Below, piece after piece: positions 12,096-25,454 of a stretch of DNA of 64,000 nt. The stretch lies in the NCBI GenBank assembly GCA_029851415.1, contig CM056743.1:118512305-118576304 (forward strand). Reading direction: 5' to 3'. Each line of letters starts with the position of its first letter. The first letter of the stretch is position 1. This DNA is from Eretmocerus hayati. Lineage: Eukaryota; Arthropoda; Insecta; Hymenoptera; Aphelinidae. Under the pieces are notes generated by a model that had not been told where the DNA came from, did not search any database, and saw only the letters and a program-made list of their open reading frames with translations. Both the position numbers and the translations under genes were made by a program.

Positions 12096-14486
12096 TACTG
12101 TATTACTCCAATAAACTCTGAATTTGAGAGGGAGAATGTAATTTGAGAAATTTCGATAGAGGTGAATGTTTATTCTTGGAGTAATATTGCTTCAAGAGTG
12201 TGCAAAGTTGTGGCTATTATTTTCATTCGATAATAATATGCAGATGAGAAGAGAGTGGTGGGTGTTGGTTTTTTCTGAGGGCTTTTTTCGACGGAAATTA
12301 GTTTCTCATCTATCCGCTTGCTTCGGAATAGCGTTTTCCCCCGGGATCATCCTTCAAGAGTAAGTACAGGGAATGCCGACGTGTTTACGACCGTGATGCC
12401 GACCTTACCTGCACCGGAGTTGAATTCTCAACATCGCTCTCCCCGCGCGGGAACGCGAAGGAAACAGCGGATTCGATGGCTCTCTTATGTGAGACAGGGA
12501 ATGTCGAACTTCCGGCATTATTTGGAGAGAGGCCACCCCATGGCTGAAAATCATGGCGTTGATCACACCGGGGGAGCTAAGATCCGGGAGAAGGAAAAAA
12601 TTGGGCATAATCCTTCATATCATGGTGGTAAAGAGGCCCCCACGCTAGGCCCACGAGCGAGCACAGGAGGTTGCGAGGGGATCAAGGAAAAAATATATAC
12701 AGATGAGAGAGGACTTCAGCTATCACATTTTAGAAGTACAGATTTAACCTCTGGCCGATCTTTACCCTGACATACCAAGTGGACCGTGAGCGCCTTGGCA
12801 TATCATGGAAATATTCGTCTTTTCACAGCTTGACTCTCACTTGAAGCGAGAATGCATAATTCGCATTAAATTTCGCAATGGATTTGGAATAGAAGAGCTT
12901 GATGTTTAGCAGTTTTAGGTAATGGAGCTCGAACGAAGCGGAAACAAAGCTCGACTTTGCATTGGAACAATATATAGAAGTCCGTGAGGTGTGAGACTCT
13001 TTGTAGCTTCGTGATGGAGTGGCTCTAAATCAGCGGTAGCTGTCGATTTACACCTCCCGGAATATGTCTTACTGTGTTTTGCTCGCAGATAGATGAAACC
13101 CATCGCCACGAGTACACGTGAGTGATTGCGTCGCTGTATACCACTGGTTTGTATAGAAGGCAAAGTTCTGGCTCTCTACGCATTACGTATTCCGAGGGCG
13201 CAACTGTCTCGCCTTCCCTTATATAACCGTACACTGAGTTCGGTTCGCGTTTCATTGCCATCTTGCGATTTGCAAACTCGAGCCACGCAACCATCGAAGA
13301 ATCCGAGCTTTCAAACTCGCTCGCTCACCCTTTAGCTCAACGAGAAGAGAGCCGTGAGCGTTTTGGGAAGTCTCGTCTTTCCGCGATGGAAATTACGTTA
13401 TAGCGGACGTGCCGGAATTTTGGCCATTGCTCTCGACTCTTTCTTTCACCCCACATAGTCCAAATTTGTTCGATCCGCTATCGCACACGTCGTCGGCTCA
13501 AGTTTTAGGACAAGGCTTTTGGGAAAATTGACGCGTTCAGTATGCAAAACGAGAGTCAGAAATGGTGGGAATGGTGAACAATTTGAAGCATTATTTCGGG
13601 TGCATCTGGTTGGATGTGCAGTATGATATGCTAGTGAGTGTCGAGAAGGGAAATGGGTACCGGGGTTGCGTCTAACGCGTGTCTAATTGGGTATTTTGAC
13701 TTGCCAGCAAGAGAGAGATATTCGTTCTCCCTTTCTCACTCATATTATACTTGTAGCTGAATCGGCTACTTGATTTCGCAAATGGTAGCGTCGATTATTA
13801 TTGCTGAAAGCATCGGCAGTCGTCGCAGCCAGGCACCCGCTCAAATCGGGGTGCGATAGAGGGTCAATTGAGCTCGCAATGCCTAACTGATGCTTTTGCT
13901 ATATCGCTCCCCTTCTGTACTATATAGCTCTTGTTCGGTGTGTGGCACGTCGTTGTTGCGAACAATGATGGATTTAAAATGAGAGAGCGCCTGCCGAGTG
14001 CACGACGCGACGCACGCATGCCACTCGTTGAAAATTATGATTTTCATCCGTCATTGAATGAGCCATTGAGGCTAGCGCGTGGTTCATATTATCGTTTGAT
14101 TGCAAACGTTTGATTCGATGATATACACGGGGCTCTCTCTAGTCAAAGAGACAGCGTGAATTGAGCTCGTATTGTTGTCGTGGGAGTAAATAATATTTTT
14201 GGCACATCTTGGCCCCAATGAGGATCCGAGGTTGTTTTGAAGTTGAGACTATTTTGCACAGCCCAAGTCATCAAAGAATAGTGAATTTCCATTAATCAAC
14301 CCTTCGTATAAAGAAAATTTGTTGTCTTTTCTTGTATAGGTATTTTGTTAACAAAAATGAAATGAAGGGTATCCTAACAAAGTCTTCGGACATCATCAAT
14401 CATGGTAAAAATTAACAAACAAATTGATCTTTGATTATACTCGAGAGCGTGTCCTACTTGATGTTTTTTTTTTCGCCTGATTGCAG

Positions 14487-14769
14487 CAGCAGCGACCGGA
14501 CATGACGAGGCTTTTGCAGCAGATGCAGGTGCAGTCACTACCACCGGGTGCCGCGATAGGGCCCCACCCAAGTCTGCCGGGTCTTCCAGGGCTTGGCCCC
14601 GGGGCTGGTCTGCCAGTACCCGGCTCCGCCTCGGCGGCCCTCCTGGGGCTCGGTCTGCCCCCGGGCGCACCCCCGACCCCCGGCAGCGCCGGCTCTCATC
14701 CCATGTCCGTCCTTGGCAAACCCGAGCTACATCGCAACAGTCAGCCAGATGACGTCAAGAGCAATGGTG
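14487..14769 (+). CDS. gro: groucho exon: GP (Gly/Pro-rich) linker
   Basis: This exon encodes 94 residues plus the first base of a split Gly codon. It begins QQRPDMTRLLQQ, contains a Gly/Pro/Leu-rich stretch and ends KPELHRNSQPDDVKSNGG. The GP domain lies between Q and CcN in Groucho and is implicated in histone deacetylase contact. The acceptor is a long T run followed by TTGCAG (14481-14486). Because CAG is repeated, the true start could slip by one or two glutamines (14487, 14490 or 14493). The donor is G|GTGAGT at 14770 (phase 1). The exon is much richer in G and C than the flanking introns. Confidence 0.9.
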
Positions 14770-15618
14770 GTGAGTAGTCTGCTCTTATCTCTCATCTGTA
14801 TACAGTGACGATCTGTGATTTTTTAGACTCGTGCCATCTGTCGATTCGTGATCTTTGAAGAATCCACGGTTACTGTATGATATATGCATGAATCCATTCA
14901 ATTTGAAGAGTTTATTTCTATCGACAGAACTTTGAATCTATGTGGAAGAGTTTATACTATCATTGGGGAATAATTATGTAACACACCGTGTAAACTTCGC
15001 TGAGATATAGTTTCTGTTGATTCTCGTATAATTTTAAAGAGTATTGAGCGTACGAAATTGGATGATGGTTGATCTGTGATATGCGAGTAGCTTTATCACG
15101 TTAAACTCGTGCGTTAGGAATGCACTTTGGCCCATGTCGAAAGTCAGACATGATCGGTTCGTGAAAATAAAAGACATCGCGTACCGATCGGGAAAGGTGT
15201 AACTCCACCCCATGAATGAAACGCTACCACAGAGCGATCAAATTTTTCGGAGCATTTTCGACTAACTGCGCGAAGCAAGGCGTCCCTGCTCACTACAGAC
15301 AGTAATCGAAAACACGCATTCGGACTGAAAAACCAGTAATCCCTCTCTTTCGCGATTTTTGTATTCACTTTTTCGTTGCACTGAGTCGACCACGGCCCTC
15401 TGGATCCCGTTGCATTCGACGAAAAACTTTTGGAACTGCATCAATTACTGAGAGCAAAGCTCGTGAAAACAACCGTGCGAGCCGAGGTGTGAGCTTTTCA
15501 TTACTGTTTTCTCTCCTCTCTGTATTTCACCGTTACCCTGTTGTTTTCGATAAAGTCAACGTCAATCCCTCGCGCGCCGAGTCGAGGGTAACTATTGCTG
15601 TTTTCTGACGAAAGAGGG

Positions 15619-15700
<82 letters not shown>

Positions 15701-17100
15701 ACTCGCACTTACCCCTGTTGGCGTGTGTTTCCTACATAAACAGAAAGCACTCGTCGATAGGGCGTAGTTGGGGAGCCGGATATATTCAAGCGTGAATTTT
15801 TCGTTCGGCTGAGCTCGACGTGTGGAGATGAGTTTATCGCTTTTCGAGGACCAGTTGATTCCATGATCCTGATGGTCGTATGATGCTCGGATGCCGGGCG
15901 GTTTTCGTGGCTTGTATTGAAAACCTCTTCTCGTTCATTTCGATTTTTCTCGAAAATTTTTCCCAATTATTTTGTGTTGGACGGCATTTATCATAAAAGC
16001 ATCGTCCTAATTTCTGTTCTCAACTCCATATTCCGGGGTGAAATCTTATGAATCAAACTTTATCCTTCGGCTTGATTCTCTCGCACATGTTGATTTTATC
16101 GATACTATCTTACTTTTTATCACGATACTCTCTTGCATGCGGGTTTACATGTCACTTTAGCTATTTTTCTTCCAATTGGTCGTAACCCTATCCGAAGACA
16201 TCACCTTTTCGCATATATCGGTGAAAGCTCTGGCGTCAGAGTAAAAGCCTAGCGCTTTACAACAGACGTATCGACGCTTCATCCTCGTGAAAAATAAGAT
16301 GCTCTCGGCGTCAAACTAGAGTATCAAGTAGATTTCACACTCAACCTTTACTGCTGTCCTATCGGCCCCGTCGGCGCTGCAGGCTTGCAGATAGAGACTA
16401 CATTCAAGAATTCAAAAATCCAAATCCCTCTCTGATGCGCGCTTTGCTATATATTGGACAAAACGTACAGAAGCAGTCTTTCGCACTGGGTGCTGTGTGC
16501 AGTTTGCCTCCGTTCATTTTGCTTGGTATACATTTTGCTACTCTGGGAAAAGCTTTCGCTGCACGTAAATATGCATGAGGGAATCATTTATACCGTTCGC
16601 CACCACCAATACCATCACGAGCCTTATCAACATTCTATCGGCGTCGTCGGGCTCTCTGCGCCAAGATTTTTTTGTGTCCGTGATCTCTGATGCAGCTTTA
16701 GCTACACAGCCACATTCGACTCTCGTGGTTTTTTATTTCGCGCGCCTCCCCTTCTCATCTCGTTCTGCGCTCGTTGCAGAGAAGCCACTGTATATGTACT
16801 CTACACTGAATACACAGCCAAAAGCTCGCGAAACCGAATCCGCGTGTATTTTACGTGTGTAGAACTTTATCTCTGGTGGAACACAATGCACGTGCGCGCG
16901 ACAAATTTCCCGGAGCGCGAACGAGGCTTTTTTCCGTTTACCTCTGTCTCCGCGTTGGCTCGACTGATTGTGCTGCGGCCATACGCGCACTTTTATAAAT
17001 GTATGAATGTGCGAGGATGTGTTGTGCATACGTACGCATGTAGCTTGTCACATCAGACTACCAATTTTCATGCGGGTATTTTGTTTTTTCTATGTTTCAG
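14770..17100 (+). other. gro: groucho intron, 2.3 kb
   Basis: The intron runs from GTGAGT to TTTCAG. It holds a CA/TA microsatellite (15623-15697). I recognise nothing else in it. Confidence 0.85.
15623..15697. repeat. (CA)n(TA)n compound microsatellite
   Basis: About 24 CA units pass directly into about 13 TA units. This is a likely polymorphic marker within the groucho intron. Confidence 0.97.
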
Positions 17101-17126
17101 GACTCAGCTCGACCGAGGAGAGACAC
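17101..17126 (+). CDS. gro: groucho micro-exon (26 nt), start of CcN region
   Basis: These 26 nt, with the G left over from the previous exon, encode GLSSTEERH. The acceptor is TTTTCTATGTTTCAG and the donor is CAC|GTGAGT. It enters in phase 1 and leaves in phase 0, so it exactly bridges the neighbouring exons. The next exon continues RSSISPGEKY, and this order (GL-S-EER followed by R-S-ISP) matches the GP-to-CcN junction known in insect Groucho proteins. Such a short exon between 2.3-kb and 8.2-kb introns would be missed by most gene finders. Skipping it would shift the frame. Confidence 0.85.
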
Positions 17127-19534
17127 GTGAGTAAATACGGATAGAATTTTTAGCGCGCAAACCTTTTTGTGGAACGCGCTCGGAGCTTGCAGGGAAACGC
17201 ATGAGCTTGCAAGAGCCAAGTATACGTGATGCATTTGTAATGTGGAGGCACTGTGATCATGGCAAAGAGAATGAAGGACAGTGTGTTTCCTGGAATGTGC
17301 GTGTGTCTGCGATTTCACATGGATTAATTTTCATTCCAAAGCTCAGCAGAAAATGTGTGGGATGAATCGTTGCAACCCAAGATTACTGCTATAATTGATA
17401 ATCACGAGAACAACCATTGATCAAGCTTGCAATTCAAACGATTGGTTTTTTTATTATTACCATCAAAATCAAAGTACGAATGTAAAAATGTGAATTTGAC
17501 GAATAAGCTATCCATATCCACCTTTTTTGACGACACAGAAAAGATCAAACCAGTTAATAGCCTGCTACGCCTTCATGGCAGAGTTAGTACTCTTAACAGG
17601 TATACATTTTCAAAGCAATTTTTATCAAATAAACTTCGCCATAAAGTGCCCGAAATTAGATACAGTGCTGGTGTGTTGAAACTCATGCGTCTCAAAATGT
17701 TCTTATTTTGAAAACAACAAGTCGAGCTATCAAGTCGATAAACATTATTCGACCTCTCGTGACACCATTAATCACTATTCACATTGGAATTTCCCACAAT
17801 ATGTTGAAAGATCGAGATGATATCTATGAAAGTCCGTGGGCTTTTGAGCTTCTCGCAGAGCCTTTGAGTCAAAGCCTCAAAGTGACTCTGATGCATTTAC
17901 GCTATCTTTAAGATCAGTTGCTGCTGCAGCAGCCTCGCCCACAGAAATCTATCGATCGTTCGAATCATCATGAGCAATCAACATTCCAACACATTCAGCA
18001 GAAATCTCTGCCTGAGGCTCGTTTTATCGGGAAATCCTCGTTCGGGTAAGCCACCGATCAAGATCACCTGACCCTCTCGATTCACCCACTACTACTCGCC
18101 CACTATTTTCACACGAGTCGAAAGAACAGAGTCATCGTTCGCTTCACCGCATCAACAAAACGATCGGTAACGTAACTATATCCAGCGACCACCAAATCTC
18201 TTGCCTACCATCTCTTCAATACTATATCGTATCGACGAAAACAGATACACGAAAGAGATCGGCTCGTTTCAAGCCAATCGAGATACATGCCTGCTGTTTC
18301 CGCGGCGCTCTCAATTTTCTCGCTCTCTATACAACTTGCTCTCTTATGGCATCTTTTTTCGCTGTCAGAGTTGAGCAGTTTATATATATTGAAGTAGCAG
18401 TGGAGGCATCAGAGGCAGAAAACAAAGATCGCGAGGGGTCAGAAAATAATGCACCAAACAAAGGAAGTCTGCTCTTTGCAGGTGTGGTTTATGGAATCGG
18501 GCATCGCTCCGATGCCACAGCTTGTAATCATTGCGGCCACCCGCCCACTGACGCCCCGGCCGTCCCCTACGGCTCTTTCGCGGAGCGCCTCTTTATTTTA
18601 CTCCCCGTCTCCCTCTTTTGACGCGAGCGAGTGCACATCTATGTGATACATATCTCAGCTCTGTAATCAACGATGAGCGAGACTCTGGCACCCATTACAA
18701 CCATTACAACGCTTGCGTCTCTTGTTTTCTTTCGGTTTATTTAAACTCGTGTATCAGGGCGCTCAGGTGCAAAATTATACAGGTACAAAAATTTAGTTTT
18801 CATTCGAGTTGTCATCATCTAATTCGTAGTTTTGACAAAAATCTATCTCAAAACAAAAAAGATTGAAAGTTAGGGTTGTCGCACCAATGATACCAAACTG
18901 TTGGCCCCGGAGCTCCACGATTTGTACACGCACAGAGTTTTCTGATCAAGATTACAGGAACAGTCAGGGTAATTGTAGGAAGTCGAACATTCTCTCCATA
19001 CTTATTTCAAATGATGGTGGAGAAAAATTACCCCTACTGCCTGGTTTTCATTTTAGGTCAAGAATGCATGAGAATAATCACCCTTGTTGCAGTAATGAAT
19101 TACTCTGACATTCAGGGTATAGGTTAGCACTCGCCCAGGTGGCGCGTCATACGATTACGTTCATGGCGAGGTAACTCTTCACGGACCCGACCCGTAATTT
19201 TTATAGAAAATTTCTGTGCGTGTATCGACTAATTAATTCCTCTGGAATATTGATTCTTCAGAGCAGTTTCACAAAGATCAGTCTATCAAAGGTTTCATCC
19301 ACAATGCAATCTATACCTCCAACGCACAGGGACGATAAATTTGTCATTCTAGAAGTACGGCAAACACCACAATCGCTCACGAACCATGGTAAATCATTGT
19401 AGCCCCAAAAAGATCTCTCAACGGCGTAATAATTTACTTTCTCATCGCTCGACGATCTGCCGCGCCAATCCTCCACAATTTTTTCAGCGCGTTCATCGCA
19501 GGCATTTCAGAGAGGCGCCCATTGCATTCCTTCA

Positions 19535-22500
19535 TAGTCCAGTCAAATAGACCCTGAGATAGCAAATTGGAGCCCGCAGCGGGCCATTTTGATATGTTGT
19601 GGCCAAAGTAATTCTAAGAAAAATGGCTCTAAGGAAAATTTTCTAGTGATAGGGGAAGTTATCAAAAATCGCGAAAAACCAATTAAAATGGCTATAGCTC
19701 GGGAACGGCTCGAGATGCCGGGGAGCGGCGGGCACCGATCGAAAGCTCGCAAAATTCTGCACAAGATGAGCCACTTACCGGGTCTGTGGGTCGATTAGGG
19801 AGCGAATGAAATCGATTAGATACTTTGAGATAATCTCGAGCCTGCAGATAACATGTGGTGCCTTGCTCATCGTATACACGCCGACCCTCTCTATGCACAT
19901 GCATGTATGAAAGTATCCGCGGTCACTGCTCGTCCCTGCAGGGGTTCCCCTTCTGCACTTTTTATACTAGCCTCTATACCTGCACTCGAATCGCCAAATG
20001 TATGAGCAAGATGCGTTTTCGCCTCTCTTGTGGGTTTTCCACTCAGTTTTGGAATTTGAACACACAAAACTATAGATACTTCTCCTGAACAAGAAAGACA
20101 TAGTACATTTCGATACAAGGGTGGAAAAACTTTTTTTCGCGTCCGAGTGATGGATTTCAGGCCTGAGCCGTAGGCGAAGGTTGGAATCAACACGAGGATG
20201 CGGAAGATAGGTTTTACACCCGTGTATTGGACTGTGTTTTTCGTCAAAGTGTGCCAGAAAGTGGAAAATCAATGCGGGAAGGACACTTTTCTGCACAGCG
20301 TGTCGAAAAATACATATTTATACGTGTGCACAGCTGAAATTAGAATCACGCCAAGGAACTGCAAGCTACCAGGCCCGAGTAGGTAGTACGCGGGGTAGTA
20401 CGTGATTCAATTTTTGGAAGTCAATCATTAGCCACGGAATCAAATGATTTCTAAGTTGAACTGTTGGTCGTTCAACGCAGGTGATATTAATTGTTCTTTA
20501 TATCCATGATAATAGATCAAGGTTTTGAAAGATTAGATTCACATTAATGATGAAGCATTCTCAAGAGGGGTAAATGCAAATCTTGCACAAATTTCCCATT
20601 AGTATCGTGACTCGAGTAGAAATGTCATCATTTTTTAGACTTTCTAACTTTGGGCCCAGTCCATCGAATTGACTTTGCCAAGTATTCATTTTGAAGGAAA
20701 TTTCCTCGGCTTTTCAATAAAAATGGTTTCAGCAGTCTAAATTTCTGCGCATGCGCAGCAAAATTCATTTTTCAACCGAAAAGGCTGAGAATATTGATAA
20801 AACGTAAAAAAAGTAGCGTAGAACTCAAAAACACAGATCGGGACCACTTCTTTCTATAAGAACACGCAATTCTTCATCGAAATATGAATTTCCAGATTTT
20901 TAAAAAATTGGGTTTTTGAGGAATCGAATTTTTTCTGTCTTTTACCTTTTTGCTCATGAGGGGCGCCCGTTGTCCCAAAAAAAATTTTCGAGGCCTATTT
21001 CGATAGATTTTTTGAAGACCTTTCGAATGACTCCCTTCGCGTGGTCGTATCTTGCGTCAAATCGGAACTACACCCATTTTACAAGATTGATATCTTCTTA
21101 TGAAAATACTATCAAAAAAATATTCCGCTGGGAAACAAGAAAAAATTTTTCGATCCCACAGGGAGTGAAAAGTTCATTTTTTGGACCATAGAATCAATTA
21201 AAAATTTCGGAAAAAGAGTTTGAAACATGTTCGCCATTCGTGGTCCGCTTTCGCGGGAAATTACTCGTATCCCATCGCGGTGGGAATCTAATTTTTTGAC
21301 CTTACTCTATTCTTCACGTCATCCAATTGTGAAGCAATGTTTTGGAGGGATTTATTTATTGGTATCGAATTTGATGGCGTTGTGCGGATGAAATGTTCAA
21401 ATGTGAGATGAGAGATGGAGAATACATATTTTGGCTAGAAATTTTTGAAAAAATAGTTAGCAATTGATACTTCATTCTCTTGAATGAGCGCCATAATGAC
21501 TTAATATTTAGAGTAAGTGCAAGATCGATATTGTCAGACTGACATGGTACTTTCCATATCTGGAGAACTGTTGCATATTAGCCTGATCAAGTCGGAATGA
21601 TGTGGGGAATGATAAAAAGACACGCGAAACACTAATGATGAGAAAAAATACTTAGTCCCACGGCCATGCGTTTTGCCGCGCGACCAAAAAGAATACCGAT
21701 TACGAGAGCAATACCGATTTCGTCACTTCACCAATCCATTAGAATGATTTCGCATCTGGTATTGCTGCCAGAATAAATAGCCTTAACTCGTATTTTTCGG
21801 GTACCCCGATACTTCATCAAATCACAATCATATTACGACTATTTTACCACAAAAGCCATCTAATTTTTCGCTCGTAATGGGACCGGTGGAGGATCATTAT
21901 GATCCAGACATTTTTTTAGGTCATTTCACGACAATAACAAATCATAATGCTGTTAACGCGATCGAGTATTGGTCCGACAGTATAATACTACCTTACAATA
22001 CCAGCCTTATTGTTCAGACGGCAATATATTATATAGTCTGTTGAACCAAAAATGTTGCTTCATCCCGCGGATGTGCAGGTGAAGTTTCCTGATTTGCCTA
22101 TGTCACTATTGAAAGTCAAAGATGGCAAAATTCACGATTCTCCGAGCTTGCTAAGTCAGCGGTATTCGAGCTCAAAAATTGAGTGGAAAACCCACAAGAG
22201 AGGCGAAAACGCATCTTGCTCATCCCGTACATTTGGCGATTCGAGTGCAGGTATAAAAAGTGCAGAAGAGGAACCCCTGCAGGGACGAGCAGTGACCGCA
22301 TATACCATCATATACCTACATGCATGTGCAGAGAGGGTCGCGGAGGGACGTATATAATACGATGAGCTAGACAACACATGTTATCTGAAGGCTCGAGATT
22401 ATCTCAAAGTATCTAATCGATTTCATTCGCTCCCTAATCGACCCACAGACCCGGTAAGTGGCTCATTTTGTGCAGAATTTTGCGAGCTTTCGATCGGTGC

Positions 22501-22697
22501 CCGCCGCTCCCCGGCATCTCGAGCCGTTCCCGAGCTATGGCCATTTTAATTGGTTTTTCGCGATTTTTGATAACTTCCCCTATCACTAGAAAATTTTCCT
22601 TAGAGCCATTTTTCTTAGAATTACTTTGGCCACAACATATCAAAATGGCCCGCTGCGGGCTCCAATTTGCTATCTCAGGCCCTATTTGACTGGACTA
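19535..22697. mobile_element. DNA element with about 525-bp terminal inverted repeats
   Basis: The left arm (19535 to about 20058) is repeated in inverted orientation at about 22165-22697 with high identity. The ends are TAGTCCAGTCAAATAG, and TTCA directly flanks both sides (19531-19534 and 22698-22701), a probable 4-bp target duplication. A TA duplication with ends GTCCAG is an alternative reading. The 2.1-kb interior has no ORF above 91 codons and no recognisable transposase, so the element looks non-autonomous. The superfamily is not determined. Confidence 0.82.
20745..20758. promoter_or_regulatory. perfect CTGCGCATGCGCAG palindrome (NRF-1/Ewg-type site)
   Basis: This 14-base perfect palindrome matches the NRF-1/erect-wing consensus YGCGCATGCGCR. 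It lies inside the long-inverted-repeat element. One match could be chance, and no promoter is evident around it. Confidence 0.3.
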
Positions 22698-25310
22698 TTC
22701 ATTTTACTTCGCTAGCTACTACGATCTCCCGTGATGAAGAGGGACACGCTGCTGATTTCACTGTTGGGAATTAGTATCTATCTCCCGCAGAGGACTCACC
22801 AACCCAGCGCGCCAGATACGAATCTGCTTCATTGTTCGGTCCAACAGAGAGCATCGAAAAAAATCGTAAGGGCCCTTCTGCCAGGAAAAAAAGCAATCAA
22901 GGCAAAAAGATGTGGGTATCCATTTTATTCACGAGGCCGGGCCTTTTTGGCCTGCTTATGTGTAGTGTTAACGCCCATCGCATCAGCAGAAGCGGCGTAA
23001 AGAGTCCCAAATTCCCTTTCGGCCCTCGTACTCGCGAATCGCTCGCTTCTGAGATATTCTGTGTATATATGGGCGTATGGTCATTCACGTTGTGTTGGCA
23101 GGCTCGTCGGGGGCCTCTCGGGTAAACGAGATTTTTGACGGTCATCCTTCCAGAAACCGCGCTACCTCTCTTGTGCGCAACAAGCCAGCGCCATGTTGTT
23201 CATGTCCTCGCGCCTACATTGCCGAATTCAATCAAGACCCCCCCTCCCGATACATGGGTTAAGTCAAAAGAACGTGAATTCCTTTTTTTCATTTTTATTT
23301 TAGCTCTCTCGCACTCTCTGTTTCAATCGTTTGCTAAAATGCAGCGAGTTTTGCGAGTCTCGCTTCTCGACCGCGAGATATTTGATCGCTCTCTCTCTTT
23401 CCCTGCAAATTCTGATGTTACGTGCTCATATTTATGAGTGAACTAGAACTCGTTCTTCTTAACGATCCATAGATCGACCAACTCATCATCTGCGATGTCA
23501 CCACCGGATCGTTTCTTGGCTCGTCTTGAGCATATATTCATTTGAATAAAATGTGCTCATCGTTTGGTCTCGACTCCTTTGCCGTTCGCGAAATTCCTAT
23601 CTCTTCACTCCGTGCTGGAATTTTGTCGAGGAATGCTCAGAATGCGGAATGAGAAGAATGTATTCTCGAGGTTGAAGAATGAAACGAGGTCGAGACGCCA
23701 ATCAAATATGCTATACACAAAACTGTGGCGAAGAAGCTTTCTGTCTGATGTTATTTCATTTGAATTGTGAACCTCTACATAGTGCACTTGTCACAACTGA
23801 TAGACACGATGCCAGCTCGTGTCGTTCCAAATGACGACAGGGTTAAGAACGAATAAGAAAAATTAAACCCGTTCTGAATACTCGGTCAAAGATTCTGTTC
23901 AATCATCTCCCCCGCTCGTTATTTTCACGGACACACACTGCTGCTTATACAGAGTGTGAATTTTGATCTGTAGAGTAGCATGAGCAGAATTGACAGTTGT
24001 CGAGGGCATAATCAAGCCCGTAGAGCGAGTCGATCAAGTTCTATAATACAACCGAACGAGTTGAGAATTCAAGAGAGTCACGCATTCATGCATACAGAGC
24101 GCTCTACAATTGCTCTTGATAACAAGCACATCTTGACGAAGCGTGAACAGTCCTCTCGCGACGGATGACGAAATCGTTGGATCGCGTATATGCTGCTCCT
24201 CTTCTCTGCGGCCAGATTAGATTTAATCATCGCGACCCCAAGAGAGCACTGCTCACAGTTTGCCAATTGCGATATACGGGCAATTTATCAATAACGGGGA
24301 CAATCTAAGAAATATATAGCTACCGCACTCGACGCGATGTCCACTTGATGATGCATGCGCCCGTTTTTGCATTGTTACATCTCGCATTGCGCTCAACGCG
24401 AATTTCCGCTCATATAGTGAGCACTGGCATCAGCATTTACCAGCCAATGAATAGCTTATTCAAGTGTTGCAAGGGACTTATTTGACAATTACAAAATTTT
24501 TTGGTCACGTTCCGAAACTTATGGTCGGAGAATGAGGGTGTATCTATCTGATGCACAATTTTCAGGTGTATGTAAAAATTGTGATCGATGCTAGAACCTC
24601 ATTGGCTGTACAACTACTTGATACACTGTTTGGTAAATTATACATCAGTAAAGCATGATTTATGTTTCAATGATATTATACGAGGCTCGCTTTGATAGAA
24701 TTATTGAGATAATGTTCATTCATCGGAAATTCATACCTCAGCTCAGGGTAATTTAGCCGCCGGTTGATTCAACAAAATGATCGAATAGTTCTATTAATGA
24801 TACATCAAATGCATCATTGATTTCGCGTTTTCCACATAGTTACGGGAGTTTGCAGTAGTCACAGGCTGATAAACTCTTTTTATATCAATCTAATTTGTTT
24901 TCATGCCATGTCTATGCAGGATTTCATCAGAGAAATTTTTAGTATTCTGACTTCTGCATTTTTCAAGAGCGCTAGAGTGAGTTGTTCCTCAGAATTTCAA
25001 TAACTGCATCAAATCTGGTATATAAAGTGCAAACATTCATGAATAACACACCTTTGGCAGACCCACTATATAGTTTTTGCACACACTGTACACTGAATAT
25101 GCAAAGCTCATCAGTATGATCATAAACTCACTCGTAACACGCATATTATATGTATGTATACTTGGCTCTGTTACGCGCTTTTGCCTTCGCGCTACCGTGA
25201 GCTTTCGAGCGCGGCATCTGAAATTGAAGTAGTCGAGCCACAAGGCAAAAATATCCTTACGCAAATGCATTTATGCATAACGAAAATATAACGCTTGTAT
25301 CTGCTTACAG

Positions 25311-25454
25311 AGAAGCTCGATATCGCCTGGTGAAAAATATATCAGGCCGAGATCGCCGCAGGAATCGCATCACGCTCACCACACGCCCAATCACCACGAT
25401 CATCCGATTCACATTAAGAAAATGAAAAAGGAACAGGACAAGGATCTTGGACAT
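25311..25454 (+). CDS. gro: groucho exon: CcN region with nuclear targeting and Cdc2-type sites
   Basis: This exon encodes 48 residues and both borders are phase 0. It starts RSSISPGEKYIRPRSP, then a His-rich stretch, then the basic KKMKKEQDKD. The CcN domain of Groucho is defined by casein kinase 2 and Cdc2 sites near a nuclear localisation signal. Here the SP pairs are the Cdc2/MAPK candidates, and the lysine cluster with the next exon's EKSDQD supplies the remaining parts. The acceptor is TTACAG at 25305-25310 and the donor is CAT|GTGAGT. The His-rich run (HHAHHTPNHHDH) looks lineage-specific. Confidence 0.92.

Larger units (their letters stand above)
298..14486 (+). other. gro: groucho intron, 14.2 kb
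   Basis: This intron runs from GTGAGT to a T-rich tract and CAG at 14484-14486. It contains a decayed pogo/Tigger transposon (9868-12095), a tRNA-like sequence (9371-9442) and several homopolymer or microsatellite runs, all listed separately. The rest is unique-looking AT-rich sequence with CT-rich patches around 1.4-1.8 kb and 5.7-6.9 kb. Its short ORFs resemble no protein I know. I see no other exon in it, although very small or regulatory elements cannot be excluded by eye. Confidence 0.85.
17127..25310 (+). other. gro: groucho intron, 8.2 kb
   Basis: The intron runs from GTGAGT to TTACAG at 25305-25310. Its main content is a 3.16-kb element with long inverted repeats (19535-22697), listed separately. 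I recognise no exon or protein in the remainder. Confidence 0.85.

Noticed and set aside
12318..12770. 150-codon plus-strand ORF just outside the Tigger relic
   Set aside because: No recognisable domain, composition typical of chance reading, and no splice or promoter context that supports it.
14374..14670. 98-codon minus-strand ORF
   Set aside because: It is the antisense shadow of the GC-rich groucho GP exon.
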